Made by a program: the position numbers and the translations under genes | Source: Limnohabitans sp. 2KL-27 | Lineage (GTDB): Bacteria; Pseudomonadota; Gammaproteobacteria; Burkholderiales; Burkholderiaceae_C | Direction: 5' to 3' | Assembly (NCBI RefSeq): GCF_001269345.1 | Contig: NZ_CXOP01000002.1 | Location: forward strand, 62,853-126,852 | Length of the DNA stretch: 64,000 bases | Shown: one piece after another, positions 7,560 through 17,248 of the stretch | How the letters are laid out: each line of letters opens with the position of its first letter | Position numbering within the stretch: the stretch's first letter is position 1 | Notes under the pieces: generated by a model | Database searches by the model: none | The model's input: the letters and a program-made list of their open reading frames with translations, nothing else | What the model was told of the DNA's origin: nothing

Positions 7560-9917
7560 GTGAAAGTTTCCGTGTTCTTGCGTGGCTGGGCCACTGCTCA
7601 AAGCTCCGTGTGGGGTCTGTTGGCACTGGTGGGGCTGGGTGCGCTCTTGTGGTTCGCCCTGCCGGCTCAGGCACAAACCAACCCGCTGTTTTCGGCCAAA
7701 GGGGCAAGCGCCAGCATGTCGGGCACAGCCGCCTTGCTCGGCAGTGCCAGCCACGTGGTCAAGACCGACCAAGTGCGGGCCGAATTGCTGGTACACGCCC
7801 CACAGGGCATTCGCGCCGGACAAACTTTTTGGTTGGGCCTGCAGATCGAGCACCAGCCGCATTGGCACACCTACTGGCAAAACCCTGGCGACTCGGGCTT
7901 GCCCACGCGGCTGCAGTGGCAGCTGCCTGCCGGTTTGCAGGCCAGTGACATCGCTTGGCCTTTGCCCAAAAAAATCCCCATCGGCACCTTGGCCAACTAC
8001 GGCTACGAGGGCCGCTTGCTGCTGACCGTGCCTGTGACCGTGGGGGCCGACTTCCGTTTCCCGGACGGTGCGCCACTGGCGCTTGGCTTGCAGGCCGAAT
8101 GGCTGGTGTGCCGCCAAGAATGCATTCCCCAAGAAGGTCGATTCACCCTCAATCTGGCCTCTGCCGCGCCACAAAAGCCGCAAGCCGCCCTGTTTGAAGC
8201 CACCCAACCACTCAGTCCCCAAGCCCTGCCTCAGCGGCAACAAGGCGACACCTGGATCACGGGCGGCCAAGCCACTTTGACCGCAGACGCCCGGCAGATC
8301 AGCCTGCGCGTGCACGGCCTGCCTGTAGGCTGGCGTGGCCAGACTTTGAGCGCTTTCCCGGTCACCCCCAACGTGGTGCACAACGCGGCCGTGCAAGGCA
8401 AGGACTGGACGCAAAACTGGCAAGGTGCCGTCTGGAGTGCCCAAATCCCGGTGTCTGAGGAGCGCGGCGACAGCCCGCCATCCATGCGCTGGGTGATCGC
8501 GGCCGGACCAGAGTCTGCGCCCAAAGCCCCTGCTTTTGACATCGAAACGCCTGTGCAAGGCGCTTGGCCGGCGCCGACACAAGCCGCACCGGCTGAAATT
8601 TCGCCGGCCCTGGCCAAGGCGCTGGCCGATAACGCCAAAGCCAACGCAGCACAACAGCCAACCACCACCAGCACCACCGCTCTGGGCTTGGCCCTGGCCA
8701 TCTTGGGGGCACTGGTGGGCGGCTTGTTGCTCAACCTCATGCCCTGCGTGTTCCCGGTCTTGGCCATCAAGGTGCTGGGATTTACCCAAGCCGACACCAC
8801 TCAGACCCAACACCGCGCCGCGGGCATGGCTTACACCGTGGGCGTGGTCTTGTCGTTCATGCTGCTGGGCGGCCTGATGCTGGGCCTGCGGGCTGCCGGC
8901 GAGCAATTGGGCTGGGGGTTTCAATTGCAATCGCCCCCCGTGGTGGCGGGCCTGGCGCTCTTGTTCACCCTGCTGGGCCTGAACCTGGCGGGCGTTTTTG
9001 AATTCGGTCAGATGCTGCCCGGCAGCCTGGCCACCTTGCAAAGCCGCCACCCGACGGTGAACGCTGGTTTGTCTGGCGTGCTGGCGGTGGCGGTGGCCTC
9101 GCCCTGCACTGCGCCGTTCATGGGGGCCTCATTGGGCTTGGCGATCGCGCTGCCTGTGTGGCAGGCTTTGTTGGTGTTTGCCGCCATGGGCGTGGGCATG
9201 GCTTTGCCGTATTGGGCGGCCAGCTGGTGGCCGGGCATCGCCCGCGCCCTGCCACGGCCCGGGGCCTGGATGGAGACTTTCCGCCAAGCCATGGCCTTTC
9301 CGATGTTTGCCACCGTCATTTGGTTGCTGTGGGTGCTGGGCCAACAAACCGGCATCGACGGGGCGAGCGGCCTGCTGGCTTTGCTGCTCACGGTGGCTTG
9401 GCTGGTGTGGGCGCTGGGCCTGAGCGGCCGCACGCGCTGGGTTTTGAGCGCTCTGGCCCTGGCCACCTTGCTGTGGATGGGCAGCAGTTGGTTGCCCTTG
9501 GCGTTGCGCGAAGCCCCTGCACAGCCGCTGACCAGCGCCAGCCCATCAGCACCAGGCACCGGGGCCAGCCCGACCTGGCAGCCTTGGTCAGAAGCCGCTT
9601 TGCAAGCGCAGATGGCCGCAGGACGCCCGGTGTTTGTCGACTTCACCGCCGCCTGGTGCGTGACCTGCCAATACAACAAGAAAACCACACTGGCCGACGC
9701 GCGCGTGCTGGCCGACTTTGCGGCGCGGCAGGTGGTGCTGATGCGGGCCGACTGGACGCGGCGCGACCCGGCCATCACGCAGGCCTTGACGGCACTGGGC
9801 CGCAGCGGCGTGCCGGTCTACGCCCTGTATGCACCTGGCCGTGCGCCCATGCTTTTGTCCGAGCTGCCCAGCGTGGCCGAAGTCCAAACCGCCTTGCAGG
9901 GACTCCCGGCTCGTTGA
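7560..9917 (+). CDS. Protein-disulfide reductase, DsbD/ScsB type
   Basis: A 785-residue inner-membrane electron shuttle that would carry reducing power from cytosolic thioredoxin to periplasmic thiol proteins. After a signal peptide ending ALPAQAQ comes a periplasmic domain with a cysteine pair (C184 and C188, [10 protein letters not shown]). A multi-helix membrane domain follows, with its two redox cysteines C396 ([12 protein letters not shown]) and C516 ([10 protein letters not shown]). The C-terminal thioredoxin domain has C700-V-T-C703 ([10 protein letters not shown]). The long N-domain is more ScsB-like than classical DsbD. The GTG at 7560 was chosen because AAGGA precedes it by 6 nt and it begins the signal peptide; the frame is open further upstream. 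Confidence 0.87.
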   Translation: MKVSVFLRGWATAQSSVWGLLALVGLGALLWFALPAQAQTNPLFSAKGASASMSGTAALLGSASHVVKTDQVRAELLVHAPQGIRAGQTFWLGLQIEHQPHWHTYWQNPGDSGLPTRLQWQLPAGLQASDIAWPLPKKIPIGTLANYGYEGRLLLTVPVTVGADFRFPDGAPLALGLQAEWLVCRQECIPQEGRFTLNLASAAPQKPQAALFEATQPLSPQALPQRQQGDTWITGGQATLTADARQISLRVHGLPVGWRGQTLSAFPVTPNVVHNAAVQGKDWTQNWQGAVWSAQIPVSEERGDSPPSMRWVIAAGPESAPKAPAFDIETPVQGAWPAPTQAAPAEISPALAKALADNAKANAAQQPTTTSTTALGLALAILGALVGGLLLNLMPCVFPVLAIKVLGFTQADTTQTQHRAAGMAYTVGVVLSFMLLGGLMLGLRAAGEQLGWGFQLQSPPVVAGLALLFTLLGLNLAGVFEFGQMLPGSLATLQSRHPTVNAGLSGVLAVAVASPCTAPFMGASLGLAIALPVWQALLVFAAMGVGMALPYWAASWWPGIARALPRPGAWMETFRQAMAFPMFATVIWLLWVLGQQTGIDGASGLLALLLTVAWLVWALGLSGRTRWVLSALALATLLWMGSSWLPLALREAPAQPLTSASPSAPGTGASPTWQPWSEAALQAQMAAGRPVFVDFTAAWCVTCQYNKKTTLADARVLADFAARQVVLMRADWTRRDPAITQALTALGRSGVPVYALYAPGRAPMLLSELPSVAEVQTALQGLPAR

Positions 9918-9938
9918 GCCGCCCAAACATTGTTCAAC

Positions 9939-10079
9939 GGGGGAGCCAGTCCCCGATCAAGAGCGCTTACTCTGGCCTTGCCAGCATTCGGCCGCAGGGG
10001 CGGCCTCCCACAAAAAACAGACCTCCCTTCAAACAAGTCAAACTGACTCTCTCGTGGGCGCTTGCCCCTGCTCGCGAAT
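9939..10079. repeat. REP-like palindrome cluster, dsbD-hemE spacer
   Basis: Three 26-bp REP-like units fill most of the 214-bp spacer. A degenerate forward unit (9939-9964, 18 of 26 bases match the 13769 unit) is followed after 21 nt by a reverse unit with a perfect stem (9986-10011, GGCCGC/GCGGCC around CCCT). A forward unit with a mismatched stem (10054-10079) follows after 42 nt. Consensus unit: GTGGGA, 6-bp stem, CCCT loop, stem complement, GAAT. The 21-nt forward-to-reverse spacing matches the intact pairs after priA. Confidence 0.8.
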
Positions 10080-10131
10080 AGCCCTGAAAGTGACACCCAA
10101 AAACCTGGCCTGGGCCTGCCACAATAAGGGG

Positions 10132-11244
10132 ATGAGCTCATTTGCCCCCCTCCAAAACGACACCTTCCTGCGCGCCTGCCTGCGCCAAGCCACCGACCAC
10201 ACCCCCGTCTGGCTCATGCGCCAAGCCGGGCGTTACCTGCCCGAGTACTGCGCCACCCGCGCCCAAGCCGGCAGCTTCATGGGCCTGGCCACCAACGTCG
10301 ACTTCGCCACCGAGGTCACCCTGCAGCCACTCGAGCGCTACCCGCTCGACGCGTCCATCCTGTTCAGCGACATCTTGACCGTGCCCGATGCCATGGGCCT
10401 GGGCCTGTCGTTTGCCCAGGGCGAAGGCCCCCGCTTTGCCAAGAACGTGCGCGACGAAGCCGCCGTGGCCCAGCTGGCTGTGCCCGACATGAACAAGCTG
10501 CGCTACGTGTTCGACGCCGTCACCAGCATCCGCAAAGCCCTGAACGGCCGCGTGCCCCTCATCGGTTTTTCCGGCAGCCCCTGGACGCTGGCGTGCTACA
10601 TGGTCGAAGGCGCTGGCTCGGACGACTACCGGCATGTGAAAACCCTGATGTACAGCCGCCCCGACCTGATGCACCGCATCTTGGCCATCAACGCCGACGC
10701 CGTGGCCCTGTACCTGAACACCCAAATCGAAGCGGGCGCGCAAGCGGTCATGGTCTTCGACAGCTGGGGCGGCGTGCTGGCCGACGGGGCTTTCCAGGAA
10801 TTCAGCCTGGCCTACACCGCCCGCGTGCTGGCCCAGCTCAAAACCGAGCACAACGGCCAGCGCATCCCCAGCATCGTCTTCACCAAAGGCGGCGGCCTGT
10901 GGTTGCCCGAGATGGCCCCTTTGAAGTGCGACGTGTTGGGCCTGGACTGGACCATGAACCTGGGTCGCGCCCGCACCTTGGTGGGCGGACAAGTGGGCGG
11001 CCCCGGCAAAGCGCTGCAGGGCAACATCGACCCGAACATCTTGTTTGCACCACCCGCGCAGATCGCCACCGAGGTGCACCGGGTGCTCGACAGCTTTGGC
11101 ACGCCGCACACGGACACAACCACCACCGGGCCCACGCACATCTTCAACCTGGGCCACGGCATCAGCCAATACACCCCGCCCGAGCATGTGACGGCGCTGG
11201 TCGAGGCGGTGCACAGCCATTCGCGGGCGATGCGCCAAAAGTGA
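10132..11244 (+). CDS. hemE: Uroporphyrinogen decarboxylase
   Basis: A 370-residue cytosolic enzyme that removes the four acetate carboxyls of uroporphyrinogen III to give coproporphyrinogen III in haem synthesis. Signature motifs are intact: [14 protein letters not shown] near the N-terminus (substrate-binding Arg), [14 protein letters not shown] with the catalytic Asp, [16 protein letters not shown] and the C-terminal FNLGHGI. Length is slightly above the usual ~355. The ATG at 10132 is preceded by AAGGGG; the frame is open far upstream, but that part is REP sequence. It is followed by a 399-bp AT-rich spacer and then priA. Confidence 0.97.
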   Translation: MSSFAPLQNDTFLRACLRQATDHTPVWLMRQAGRYLPEYCATRAQAGSFMGLATNVDFATEVTLQPLERYPLDASILFSDILTVPDAMGLGLSFAQGEGPRFAKNVRDEAAVAQLAVPDMNKLRYVFDAVTSIRKALNGRVPLIGFSGSPWTLACYMVEGAGSDDYRHVKTLMYSRPDLMHRILAINADAVALYLNTQIEAGAQAVMVFDSWGGVLADGAFQEFSLAYTARVLAQLKTEHNGQRIPSIVFTKGGGLWLPEMAPLKCDVLGLDWTMNLGRARTLVGGQVGGPGKALQGNIDPNILFAPPAQIATEVHRVLDSFGTPHTDTTTTGPTHIFNLGHGISQYTPPEHVTALVEAVHSHSRAMRQK

Positions 11245-11289
11245 GCATGGCACTGTGCGCGTCGCAAGCGCATAGCATAGAAAAAAGAC

Positions 11290-11329
11290 CATTTAAAGCC
11301 TTTATTTGCAAAATATTCGGCTTTAAATG
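11290..11329. promoter_or_regulatory. 11-bp perfect inverted repeat, 18-nt loop
   Basis: CATTTAAAGCC (11290-11300) is repeated exactly inverted at 11319-11329 and lies 46 bp after the hemE stop. It could form a hairpin in the hemE 3' end, but the loop is long and no T-run follows. It is seven bases before the first DnaA-box match. Confidence 0.45.
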
Positions 11330-11335
11330 CTTGAC

Positions 11336-11344
11336 TTATGCACA
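11336..11344 (+). promoter_or_regulatory. Putative DnaA box 1
   Basis: TTATGCACA fits the DnaA consensus TTWTNCACA exactly. It is the first of two same-orientation boxes in the hemE-priA spacer, 188 bp apart start to start. Confidence 0.4.
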
Positions 11345-11469
11345 AAAGTAAAAAGCCTCTCAGGAAAACCCTAATGCCCACATTCATGCTCTGCGCGCAG
11401 TACACCAAACACACAAGTCATTGATTTAATTGGTATTTTTTATCCTGCACATTGGATGGGCAATTTGTT

Positions 11470-11494
11470 GGAAGGCTTGATTTTCAAGGCTTCC
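11470..11494. promoter_or_regulatory. Imperfect 11-bp inverted repeat with TTT loop
   Basis: GGAAGGCTTGA (11470-11480) and TCAAGGCTTCC (11484-11494) pair at 10 of 11 positions around a three-base loop. It is a strong potential cruciform or transcript hairpin within the AT-rich priA upstream region. Confidence 0.45.
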
Positions 11495-11523
11495 AGCGCA
11501 TCCAGCGCAGGTTTTCAACAAAG

Positions 11524-11532
11524 TTATCCACA
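11524..11532 (+). promoter_or_regulatory. Putative DnaA box 2
   Basis: TTATCCACA is the highest-affinity form of the DnaA box in E. coli. It lies about 110 bp upstream of the priA start and is flanked by a run of T residues. Confidence 0.5.
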
Positions 11533-11643
11533 GTTTTTTTGGATGGCGCCCAAAGTGCTGGAAAATCAACGACTTACGTCTTATTTCAAGAAATCAGCTA
11601 ACCTCCAATATCGCCAAATCCACCGCGAATCACCGGAAACCAT

Positions 11644-13749
11644 GTGAGCACTCACCAGTGGATCGACATCGCCGTCCAAACACCTGCCCACAGCCAGGTG
11701 GGGGGTCTGCTGAGCTACCGCAGCCCCTTGGGGGTGCGGCCTGGGCAACTGGTGCGCGTGCCCTTGGGCAAGCGGGACGTGTTGGGTGTGGTGTGGGCCG
11801 TGCGCGATGCGGCGCCCACCGACATGCCCGCATCGGCCGTTCGCGATGTGCTGGGCGTGCTCGATGGCCTGGCCCCGCTGGGTGACGCCTGGCGGCAACT
11901 GGTGCAGTTTTCGGCACAGTATTACCAGCGTTCGCTGGGCGAAGTCGCCCTGTCGGCCCTGCCGCCCCAGCTGCGCGACCTGAGCGCTGAGCAACTGGCG
12001 CGCCGCCTGAAAAAACAGAACACCGAGCGCGCAGTGCAAACCGCCCCCGGCCCGGCCCTTTCCCCCGAACAAAGCGCCGTGCTGGACCAGATGGCGGCCG
12101 GCACCGGGCCTTTTTTGCTGTTTGGCAGCACCGGCAGCGGCAAGACCGAGGTCTATTTGCAAGCGGTCGAGCGCATGCTGGCGAGCGACCCGCAGGCCCA
12201 AGCCCTGCTCATGGTGCCCGAGATTAACCTCACGCCGCAGCTCGAAGAAAGGGTGCAGGCCCGCTTTGGCACCGAAGCGGTGGTCTCCATGCACAGCGGC
12301 ATGACGCCCGCCCAGCGCCTCAAAGGCTGGCTGGCCGCGCACGCGGGCCACGCCCGCATCGTGCTGGGCACGCGCATGGCGATTTTTGCGTCCATGCCGC
12401 AGCTCCAACTCATTGTGGTCGACGAAGAACACGACCCCAGTTACAAGCAACAAGAAGGCGCACGCTACTCCGCCCGCGATTTGGCGGTGTACCGGGGCCG
12501 CCTGCACAACGCCCCCGTGTTGTTGGCCTCGGCCACGCCTTCGCTGGAGAGCTGGCACCACAGCCGCCCGGCCACCGACGAAGATCCAGGCGGCCGTTAC
12601 CAGCGCCTGCTGATGCCCTCGCGCATTGGCACGGCCCTGCTGCCCAAAGTGCGGCGCGTGGACATGAACAAACAGCCGCGCCGCACCGTGCTGTCGGCCC
12701 CGCTGGTGGCCGCCATCCAAGAGCGGGTGGAGCGCGGCGAGCAATGCATGCTGCTGCTCAACCGGCGAGGCTATGCGCCCGTGCTGCACTGCGCCGACTG
12801 CGGCTGGAAAAGCGAGTGCAAGCATTGCAGCGCGTTCCGGGTGTTCCACAAGATCGACCGCACCTTGCGCTGCCACCACTGTGGCCTCGCCGAACGCGTG
12901 CCCCGCGCCTGCCCCGAATGCGGCAACGCCGACATCGCCCCGATTGGCCGGGGCACCGAACAACTGGAAGAACACCTGGGCGAGTTGTTGGCGCACGTCT
13001 TGCGCCCCGACGGGACGCCGGTGCGGATCGCCCGCATCGACGCCGACAGCACCCGTCTCAAAGGCGCTTTGGAGAGCCAGTTGGCCCAAGTGCATTCGGG
13101 CGAAGTGGATGTGCTGGTGGGCACGCAAATGATTGCCAAGGGGCACGACTTCCGGCGCATCACCTTGGTGGCTGCCGTCAACCCCGACACCGCGCTGTTT
13201 TCCAGCGACTTTCGGGCCCCCGAACGGCTGTTTGCGCTGCTCATGCAAGCGGCAGGCCGTGCCGGGCGCGACGCCGCGCAAAGCGCCACCAGCGAAATGT
13301 GGGTGCAAACCTTTCACCCCACGCACGCGTTGTTTGAAGCCCTCAAACAACACGACTACCCGGCCTTTGCCGCCAGCGAACTGGCCGAGCGCACCGCGGC
13401 CGACCTGCCCCCCATCAGCCACCAGGCACTGCTGCGCGCCGATGCCCGTACCCAGGAAGCCGCGCAAGCCCTGCTGAACGCGGCGCGCGAAACGCTGGAA
13501 GCGCAACTGAGCGCCGACCCGGTCAACGCCGATTTGGTGCAGCAGGTCAGCGTCTACCCGGCCGTGCCCATGAGCATGCAGCGCGTGGCCGATGTGGAAC
13601 GCGCCCAAATGCTGCTGGAAAGCCCCAACCGCATGGCGCTGCAAAAGATGCTGTGGCACCTGCACGGCGTGCTGCACCAGGTGCGCAGCCAGCCCGAGCA
13701 CAAAGGCGTGATCCGCTGGCTGGTGGACGTGGACCCTCAGGCGATCTGA
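11644..13749 (+). CDS. priA: Primosomal protein N' (replication restart helicase PriA)
   Basis: A 701-residue 3'-to-5' DNA helicase that recognises forked DNA and reloads the replisome. An N-terminal 3'-DNA-binding domain comes first. It is followed by Walker A FGSTGSGKTEVYL (about residues 160-170), Walker B DEEH (about 260), and a zinc module with four CxxC-type pairs (CADCGW, CKHCSA, CHHCGL, CPECGN; about residues 380-425). Helicase motifs VGTQMIAKGHDF and AGRAGRD follow. The start is GTG at 11644, because the ATG two bases earlier is followed immediately by TGA. The upstream ribosome-binding site is weak. It lies alone between the DnaA-box region and a REP-like array. Confidence 0.96.
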   Translation: MSTHQWIDIAVQTPAHSQVGGLLSYRSPLGVRPGQLVRVPLGKRDVLGVVWAVRDAAPTDMPASAVRDVLGVLDGLAPLGDAWRQLVQFSAQYYQRSLGEVALSALPPQLRDLSAEQLARRLKKQNTERAVQTAPGPALSPEQSAVLDQMAAGTGPFLLFGSTGSGKTEVYLQAVERMLASDPQAQALLMVPEINLTPQLEERVQARFGTEAVVSMHSGMTPAQRLKGWLAAHAGHARIVLGTRMAIFASMPQLQLIVVDEEHDPSYKQQEGARYSARDLAVYRGRLHNAPVLLASATPSLESWHHSRPATDEDPGGRYQRLLMPSRIGTALLPKVRRVDMNKQPRRTVLSAPLVAAIQERVERGEQCMLLLNRRGYAPVLHCADCGWKSECKHCSAFRVFHKIDRTLRCHHCGLAERVPRACPECGNADIAPIGRGTEQLEEHLGELLAHVLRPDGTPVRIARIDADSTRLKGALESQLAQVHSGEVDVLVGTQMIAKGHDFRRITLVAAVNPDTALFSSDFRAPERLFALLMQAAGRAGRDAAQSATSEMWVQTFHPTHALFEALKQHDYPAFAASELAERTAADLPPISHQALLRADARTQEAAQALLNAARETLEAQLSADPVNADLVQQVSVYPAVPMSMQRVADVERAQMLLESPNRMALQKMLWHLHGVLHQVRSQPEHKGVIRWLVDVDPQAI

Positions 13750-13768
13750 CACGGCAAGTCTTCCCCCG

Positions 13769-13841
13769 GTAGGAGCGAGTCCCTGCTCGCGAATCTGTAT
13801 AGAGGTGCCGCAAGCATTCGGCCGCAGGGGCAGCCTCCCAC
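13769..13841. repeat. REP-like inverted pair 1 after priA
   Basis: A forward unit at 13769-13794 (GTAGGA, stem GCGAGT/GCTCGC, loop CCCT, GAAT) and a reverse unit at 13816-13841 (stem GGCTGC/GCGGCC) are separated by 21 nt, total 73 bp. The GAAT ends face each other. Located 19 bp after the priA stop. Confidence 0.85.
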
Positions 13842-13866
13842 AACAGCCAAGCAGACCCGATCTACC

Positions 13867-13939
13867 GTGGGAGCGAGCCTCCGCTCGCGAATTTGCGCCC
13901 GGCCACTTCAACCCTTCGGCCGCAGAGGCGGCCTCCCAA
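13867..13939. repeat. REP-like inverted pair 2 after priA
   Basis: A forward unit at 13867-13892 (stem GCGAGC/GCTCGC) and a reverse unit at 13914-13939 (stem GGCCGC/GCGGCC) are again separated by exactly 21 nt, total 73 bp. It lies in tandem with the preceding pair, 25 bp apart, and ends 17 bp before the stop of the convergent AEC carrier gene. Confidence 0.87.
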
Positions 13940-13956
13940 AGAACTGCGAATCCGTG

Positions 13957-14925
13957 TCAGGCTTTGAAAAAAGCCACCGCCCCAGAAAAGGTCAAGAAAG
14001 CCACCGCCGTGGTGACCAAAATGATGCGGGCGATGCGCCCGTTGTCTGCCCCCAAGCGCTCAGCCAGCAAAGACACATTGCTGGCGCTGGGCAGCGCGGC
14101 CACCAGCACCATCACCTGCAGGGCAAAGGGCTCGATCGGTACCCCCCACTGAATGGCCGTCAAGCCCACCAACAAGACCAGCACCGGGTGCAACACCAGC
14201 TTGATCAGCGCAATCGGCAGGTAATCGGCACTGCGCAAAGGCCCATCAGGGCGCTCGTGCGCCAGCAGTTGCGAGCGGGCCAACACCGCACCGATGGTGA
14301 ACAGCGCCACAGGCGAGGCCGCATCGGCCAGCAAACTCACGGTTTTGTTCACCGGGCCCATCAGTTCCAGATTCCAGAATGAAAACACCGCACCCAGACT
14401 GATGGCCCAGGGCATGGGGTTGCGCAACACCCCCGCCAGCGCCTTGCGGGCGGCCACCGCCGCGCCGTGTTGCCCGGCCGCATCCATGCGTGACAAAGCC
14501 ACGCACAAAGACGACGTGATCACCAAGTCCACCACAATGGTGACGATCGCAGGGCCTGCGGCCCCTGGCCCCAGCAGCGCCACCAACAAGGGCACGCCCA
14601 TGAACCCCGTATTGGGGAAAGCCGCCACCAGCGCACCCAAAGACGCATCGTTCCAGCGAATCCGCGCGTTCAAACTGATGGCCACACTGAAGGCCACCAT
14701 GACCAAGGCGCAGAGCAAGTAAGTGAAGAACACCCCGGCATCGAGCAACTGGGCAATCGGCGTGCTGGCCCCAAAGCGGAACAACATGCAGGGCAGGGCA
14801 AAAAACAGCACAAAGCCATTAAGGCCAGGAATGGCCTCCAAGGGCAAAAGCTTCAACCGGGCAGCGCCATAACCACACAAGACCAGGGCAAAGAAGGGGA
14901 AAGTGACGCGCAGAACTTCGAGCAT
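13957..14925 (-). CDS. AEC (auxin efflux carrier) family transporter
   Basis: A 322-residue inner-membrane protein with about ten hydrophobic helices in two halves. Recognisable AEC features are the N-terminal FFALVLCGYGAARLKLLP, the NTGFMGVPLLVALLG motif with the conserved Asn/Gly of the helix break, and the second-half PSASNVSLLAERLG motif. Bacterial members export malonate, malate or other small organic acids; the substrate is unknown. The ATG at 14925 starts the first helix (MLEVLRVTF); the longer open frame adds ten polar residues and is less likely. Convergent with priA across the REP-like array. Confidence 0.85.
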   Translation of the reverse strand: MLEVLRVTFPFFALVLCGYGAARLKLLPLEAIPGLNGFVLFFALPCMLFRFGASTPIAQLLDAGVFFTYLLCALVMVAFSVAISLNARIRWNDASLGALVAAFPNTGFMGVPLLVALLGPGAAGPAIVTIVVDLVITSSLCVALSRMDAAGQHGAAVAARKALAGVLRNPMPWAISLGAVFSFWNLELMGPVNKTVSLLADAASPVALFTIGAVLARSQLLAHERPDGPLRSADYLPIALIKLVLHPVLVLLVGLTAIQWGVPIEPFALQVMVLVAALPSASNVSLLAERLGADNGRIARIILVTTAVAFLTFSGAVAFFKA

Positions 14926-15035
14926 GCCCGGATTATCGTGGCGATTGCGCCGCACCTTTTCACCACAGCGACATCCCGTGCGCCGCAGCCCAGCACCATG
15001 AGGTGCGGGCTACAAGTGTCCAGATTCAGGTGACT

Positions 15036-17108
15036 TTAAAAATTACTCACCAAAACGGCGCCGTTGTTCACAAGCAAAAGCATTTGGGTGCCATAGATGG
15101 CCAAACCGTACATGCCCGTCAATACACCGGGTAAGCTGCCCAAGCGCACCCCCGTAGAGCCGGCCGTTCCGGCCAATGTCGACACCACACCCGCTGGGGT
15201 GACTTTTCGAACCAAACTGTTGGCATAGTCGGTCACATACAAGTTGCCCGCGCTGTCGATGGCAATGCCATAGGGCTCTTTAAAACGCGCAGCGGCGCCT
15301 GTTCCATTGGTGCTACCCGAGCTACCCGCCGTGCCTGCAAACGTGGTGACCACACCGGCGGAGGTCACCTTGCGAATGGTGTGGTTGATGAGGTCCGTCA
15401 CATACACATTGCCCGAGGCGTCCACGGCCACGCCCGTCGGCAAATCAAATCTAGCTGCTGTTCCGGTTCCGTCTTGGGCGCCATTTATGCCAGATGATCC
15501 CGCGAGGGTACTCACCGCCCCCGTTGAGGCCGTGATCTTACGGATGATGGAATTGCCGGTGTCGGCCACATACAGGTTGCCAGCAGTGTCTACCGCCAAA
15601 CCATCCGGATTGGAAAAACGCGCATTGGCCGCGGGGCCATTGGTATCGCCCCCTACGCCTGCTGCACCCGCGACGGTGGTCACCTGTGAGTAATCGGCGC
15701 TGATCTTTCGGATCGTGTGATTGCTATAGTCGGACACATAAATATTGCCAGCGGCATCGACCGCTATACCGGTAGGGCTATTGAAACGCGCAGTGCCTCC
15801 CACACCGCCCGTACCATCAGCGCTACCTGACACGCCTGCCGCTCCGGCAATTGTCGTGACTTCACCCGCAGCCGTGACTTTACGCACCGTGTGATTCGAA
15901 TTGTCTGTCACGTAGGCATTGCCATTGGCGTCATAAGCAGCACCGTATGGCGTGTAAAAACGCGCTGCAGTTCCGACGGCGTCGGTGCTGCCGCTGACAG
16001 TGGCTGCACCTGAAACAGTGCTTGCTACGCCAGCCAGCGTCAGTTTTCGAATGTTGTTATTGCCAGCGTCAGCTGCAACAAGCACATTGTTCGAAACGAC
16101 CAAGCCCCACAAAGTCCCAAAACTGGCCGTCGAACCCGTGCCATCTGCTGATCCGGTCACGTTGGGGGTGCCCGCCAAGGTGCTCACAGTTGCTGTCTGG
16201 GTGATTTTTCGGACGATGCGACCTTCATCGTCAGCCACATACAGATTGTCACTGGCATCGACCGCCATCGAATTGGGACTGTTAAATCGTGCAACCCCAC
16301 CGACACCGTTGACTGTGCCAGCTGCATTGGCAGCGCCAGCAAAGATAGACACGTCATCGATGGTGGAAGAGATTTTTTGAATCACGTGGTTGCCGTAATC
16401 GGCCACGTAGATGTTGTTTTGACTGTCAATGGCCAAGCCATAGGGGTTGCTGAACACGGCCGTTGCCCTGGGGCCTGGATTGGGAGGCAGCCCAAAAGCC
16501 TGTGCTGTCCCGGCATACGTCGACACCGTCCCGTCCGGTAAGATTTTCCGAATCACGTGGTTGGCTTGCTCTGCGACAAACAAATTGCCCAGGCTGTCAA
16601 ATGCGAGCGCAACCGGCCTTGAAAATCGGGCAGCGGCCCCGATCCCGTCGGTACTTCCCGCGGTCCCGGCAACACCCGCAAAAGTGGTGACCACGCCCGC
16701 AGAAGTAATTTTTCGGATGGTGTGGTTGTCTGAATCAGCGACAAACACCACCCCTGTCGAATCGACGGCAATGCCGTGAGGCGAGTTGAATTGCGCCGCA
16801 GTACCAGTGCCGTTGGCCGTGCCAGAAACACCCGACCCTCCCGCCAAAGTGGTCACCACGCCCTGCGCGCTGATTTTTCGGATGGCGTGGTTGTAAGCAT
16901 CCGCGACGTACGTGTTGCCAGCGCTGTCGGCTGCCATCCCGCGTGGGCCATAAAAGGCGGCTTCCGAGACCGAACCATCCAAGTTGCCAGGTCCAAAGAT
17001 ATTTCCAACAAAATGAACCATGGAAGCGATGGGGGTGTTTTGATTACCACCGCAACCCAGCAGACTGAAGGCGAGCATGGCTGCTGCGCAACCTTTTGCT
17101 AACTTCAT
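15036..17108 (-). CDS. NHL-repeat beta-propeller lipoprotein
   Basis: A 690-residue secreted protein, probably a lipoprotein: the signal peptide ends in the lipobox LLGC at about residue 19. The rest is eleven tandem NHL-type repeats of about 55-60 residues, each with a core like LYVADTGNSIIRKI, then TLAG and a Gly/Thr-rich turn (GTGTAARF) leading to the next GIAVD strand. A last degenerate unit may complete a twelfth blade. Such proteins form six-bladed propellers that bind partners or sugars; no catalytic motif is visible. The ATG at 17108 has GAGG about 6 nt upstream. It lies downstream of the fimbrial locus and a regulator, on the same strand. Confidence 0.8.
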   Translation of the reverse strand: MKLAKGCAAAMLAFSLLGCGGNQNTPIASMVHFVGNIFGPGNLDGSVSEAAFYGPRGMAADSAGNTYVADAYNHAIRKISAQGVVTTLAGGSGVSGTANGTGTAAQFNSPHGIAVDSTGVVFVADSDNHTIRKITSAGVVTTFAGVAGTAGSTDGIGAAARFSRPVALAFDSLGNLFVAEQANHVIRKILPDGTVSTYAGTAQAFGLPPNPGPRATAVFSNPYGLAIDSQNNIYVADYGNHVIQKISSTIDDVSIFAGAANAAGTVNGVGGVARFNSPNSMAVDASDNLYVADDEGRIVRKITQTATVSTLAGTPNVTGSADGTGSTASFGTLWGLVVSNNVLVAADAGNNNIRKLTLAGVASTVSGAATVSGSTDAVGTAARFYTPYGAAYDANGNAYVTDNSNHTVRKVTAAGEVTTIAGAAGVSGSADGTGGVGGTARFNSPTGIAVDAAGNIYVSDYSNHTIRKISADYSQVTTVAGAAGVGGDTNGPAANARFSNPDGLAVDTAGNLYVADTGNSIIRKITASTGAVSTLAGSSGINGAQDGTGTAARFDLPTGVAVDASGNVYVTDLINHTIRKVTSAGVVTTFAGTAGSSGSTNGTGAAARFKEPYGIAIDSAGNLYVTDYANSLVRKVTPAGVVSTLAGTAGSTGVRLGSLPGVLTGMYGLAIYGTQMLLLVNNGAVLVSNF

Positions 17109-17248
17109 ACCAAACCTCGCGAAATTGTTAAAAAAAATTCGCAAGGATGATACTGGATTGATGGGATTACTCCGTCATGTCGGCGTGCTTTGACAGGTCA
17201 TTCCACAGGTCATGCTTCAACGCCCAGCTGCTGCGCTGCAGCGAGGGT

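Larger units (their letters stand above)
11245..11643. other. AT-rich hemE-priA intergenic region with DnaA boxes
   Basis: This 399-bp gene-free stretch is strikingly AT-rich against its surroundings, especially 11270-11340 and 11395-11470. It contains two matches to TTWTNCACA: TTATGCACA at 11336-11344 and TTATCCACA at 11524-11532, both in the same orientation. An 11-bp perfect inverted repeat (11290-11300/11319-11329) and an 11-bp imperfect one (11470-11480/11484-11494) are also present. No credible ORF or RNA gene was seen. It may be a DnaA-binding regulatory or origin-like locus, as well as the priA promoter region. Confidence 0.55.

Noticed and set aside
11245-11643. Calling the hemE-priA spacer the chromosomal origin (oriC).
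   Set aside because: Only two DnaA boxes are visible and dnaA, dnaN or gyrB are absent. The Caulobacter hemE-origin link is a different class of bacteria, so only an origin-like label is justified.
11581-13911. A 776-codon open frame on the minus strand over priA.
   Set aside because: It mirrors priA, whose helicase and zinc motifs are intact, and reads into REP-like sequence at one end.
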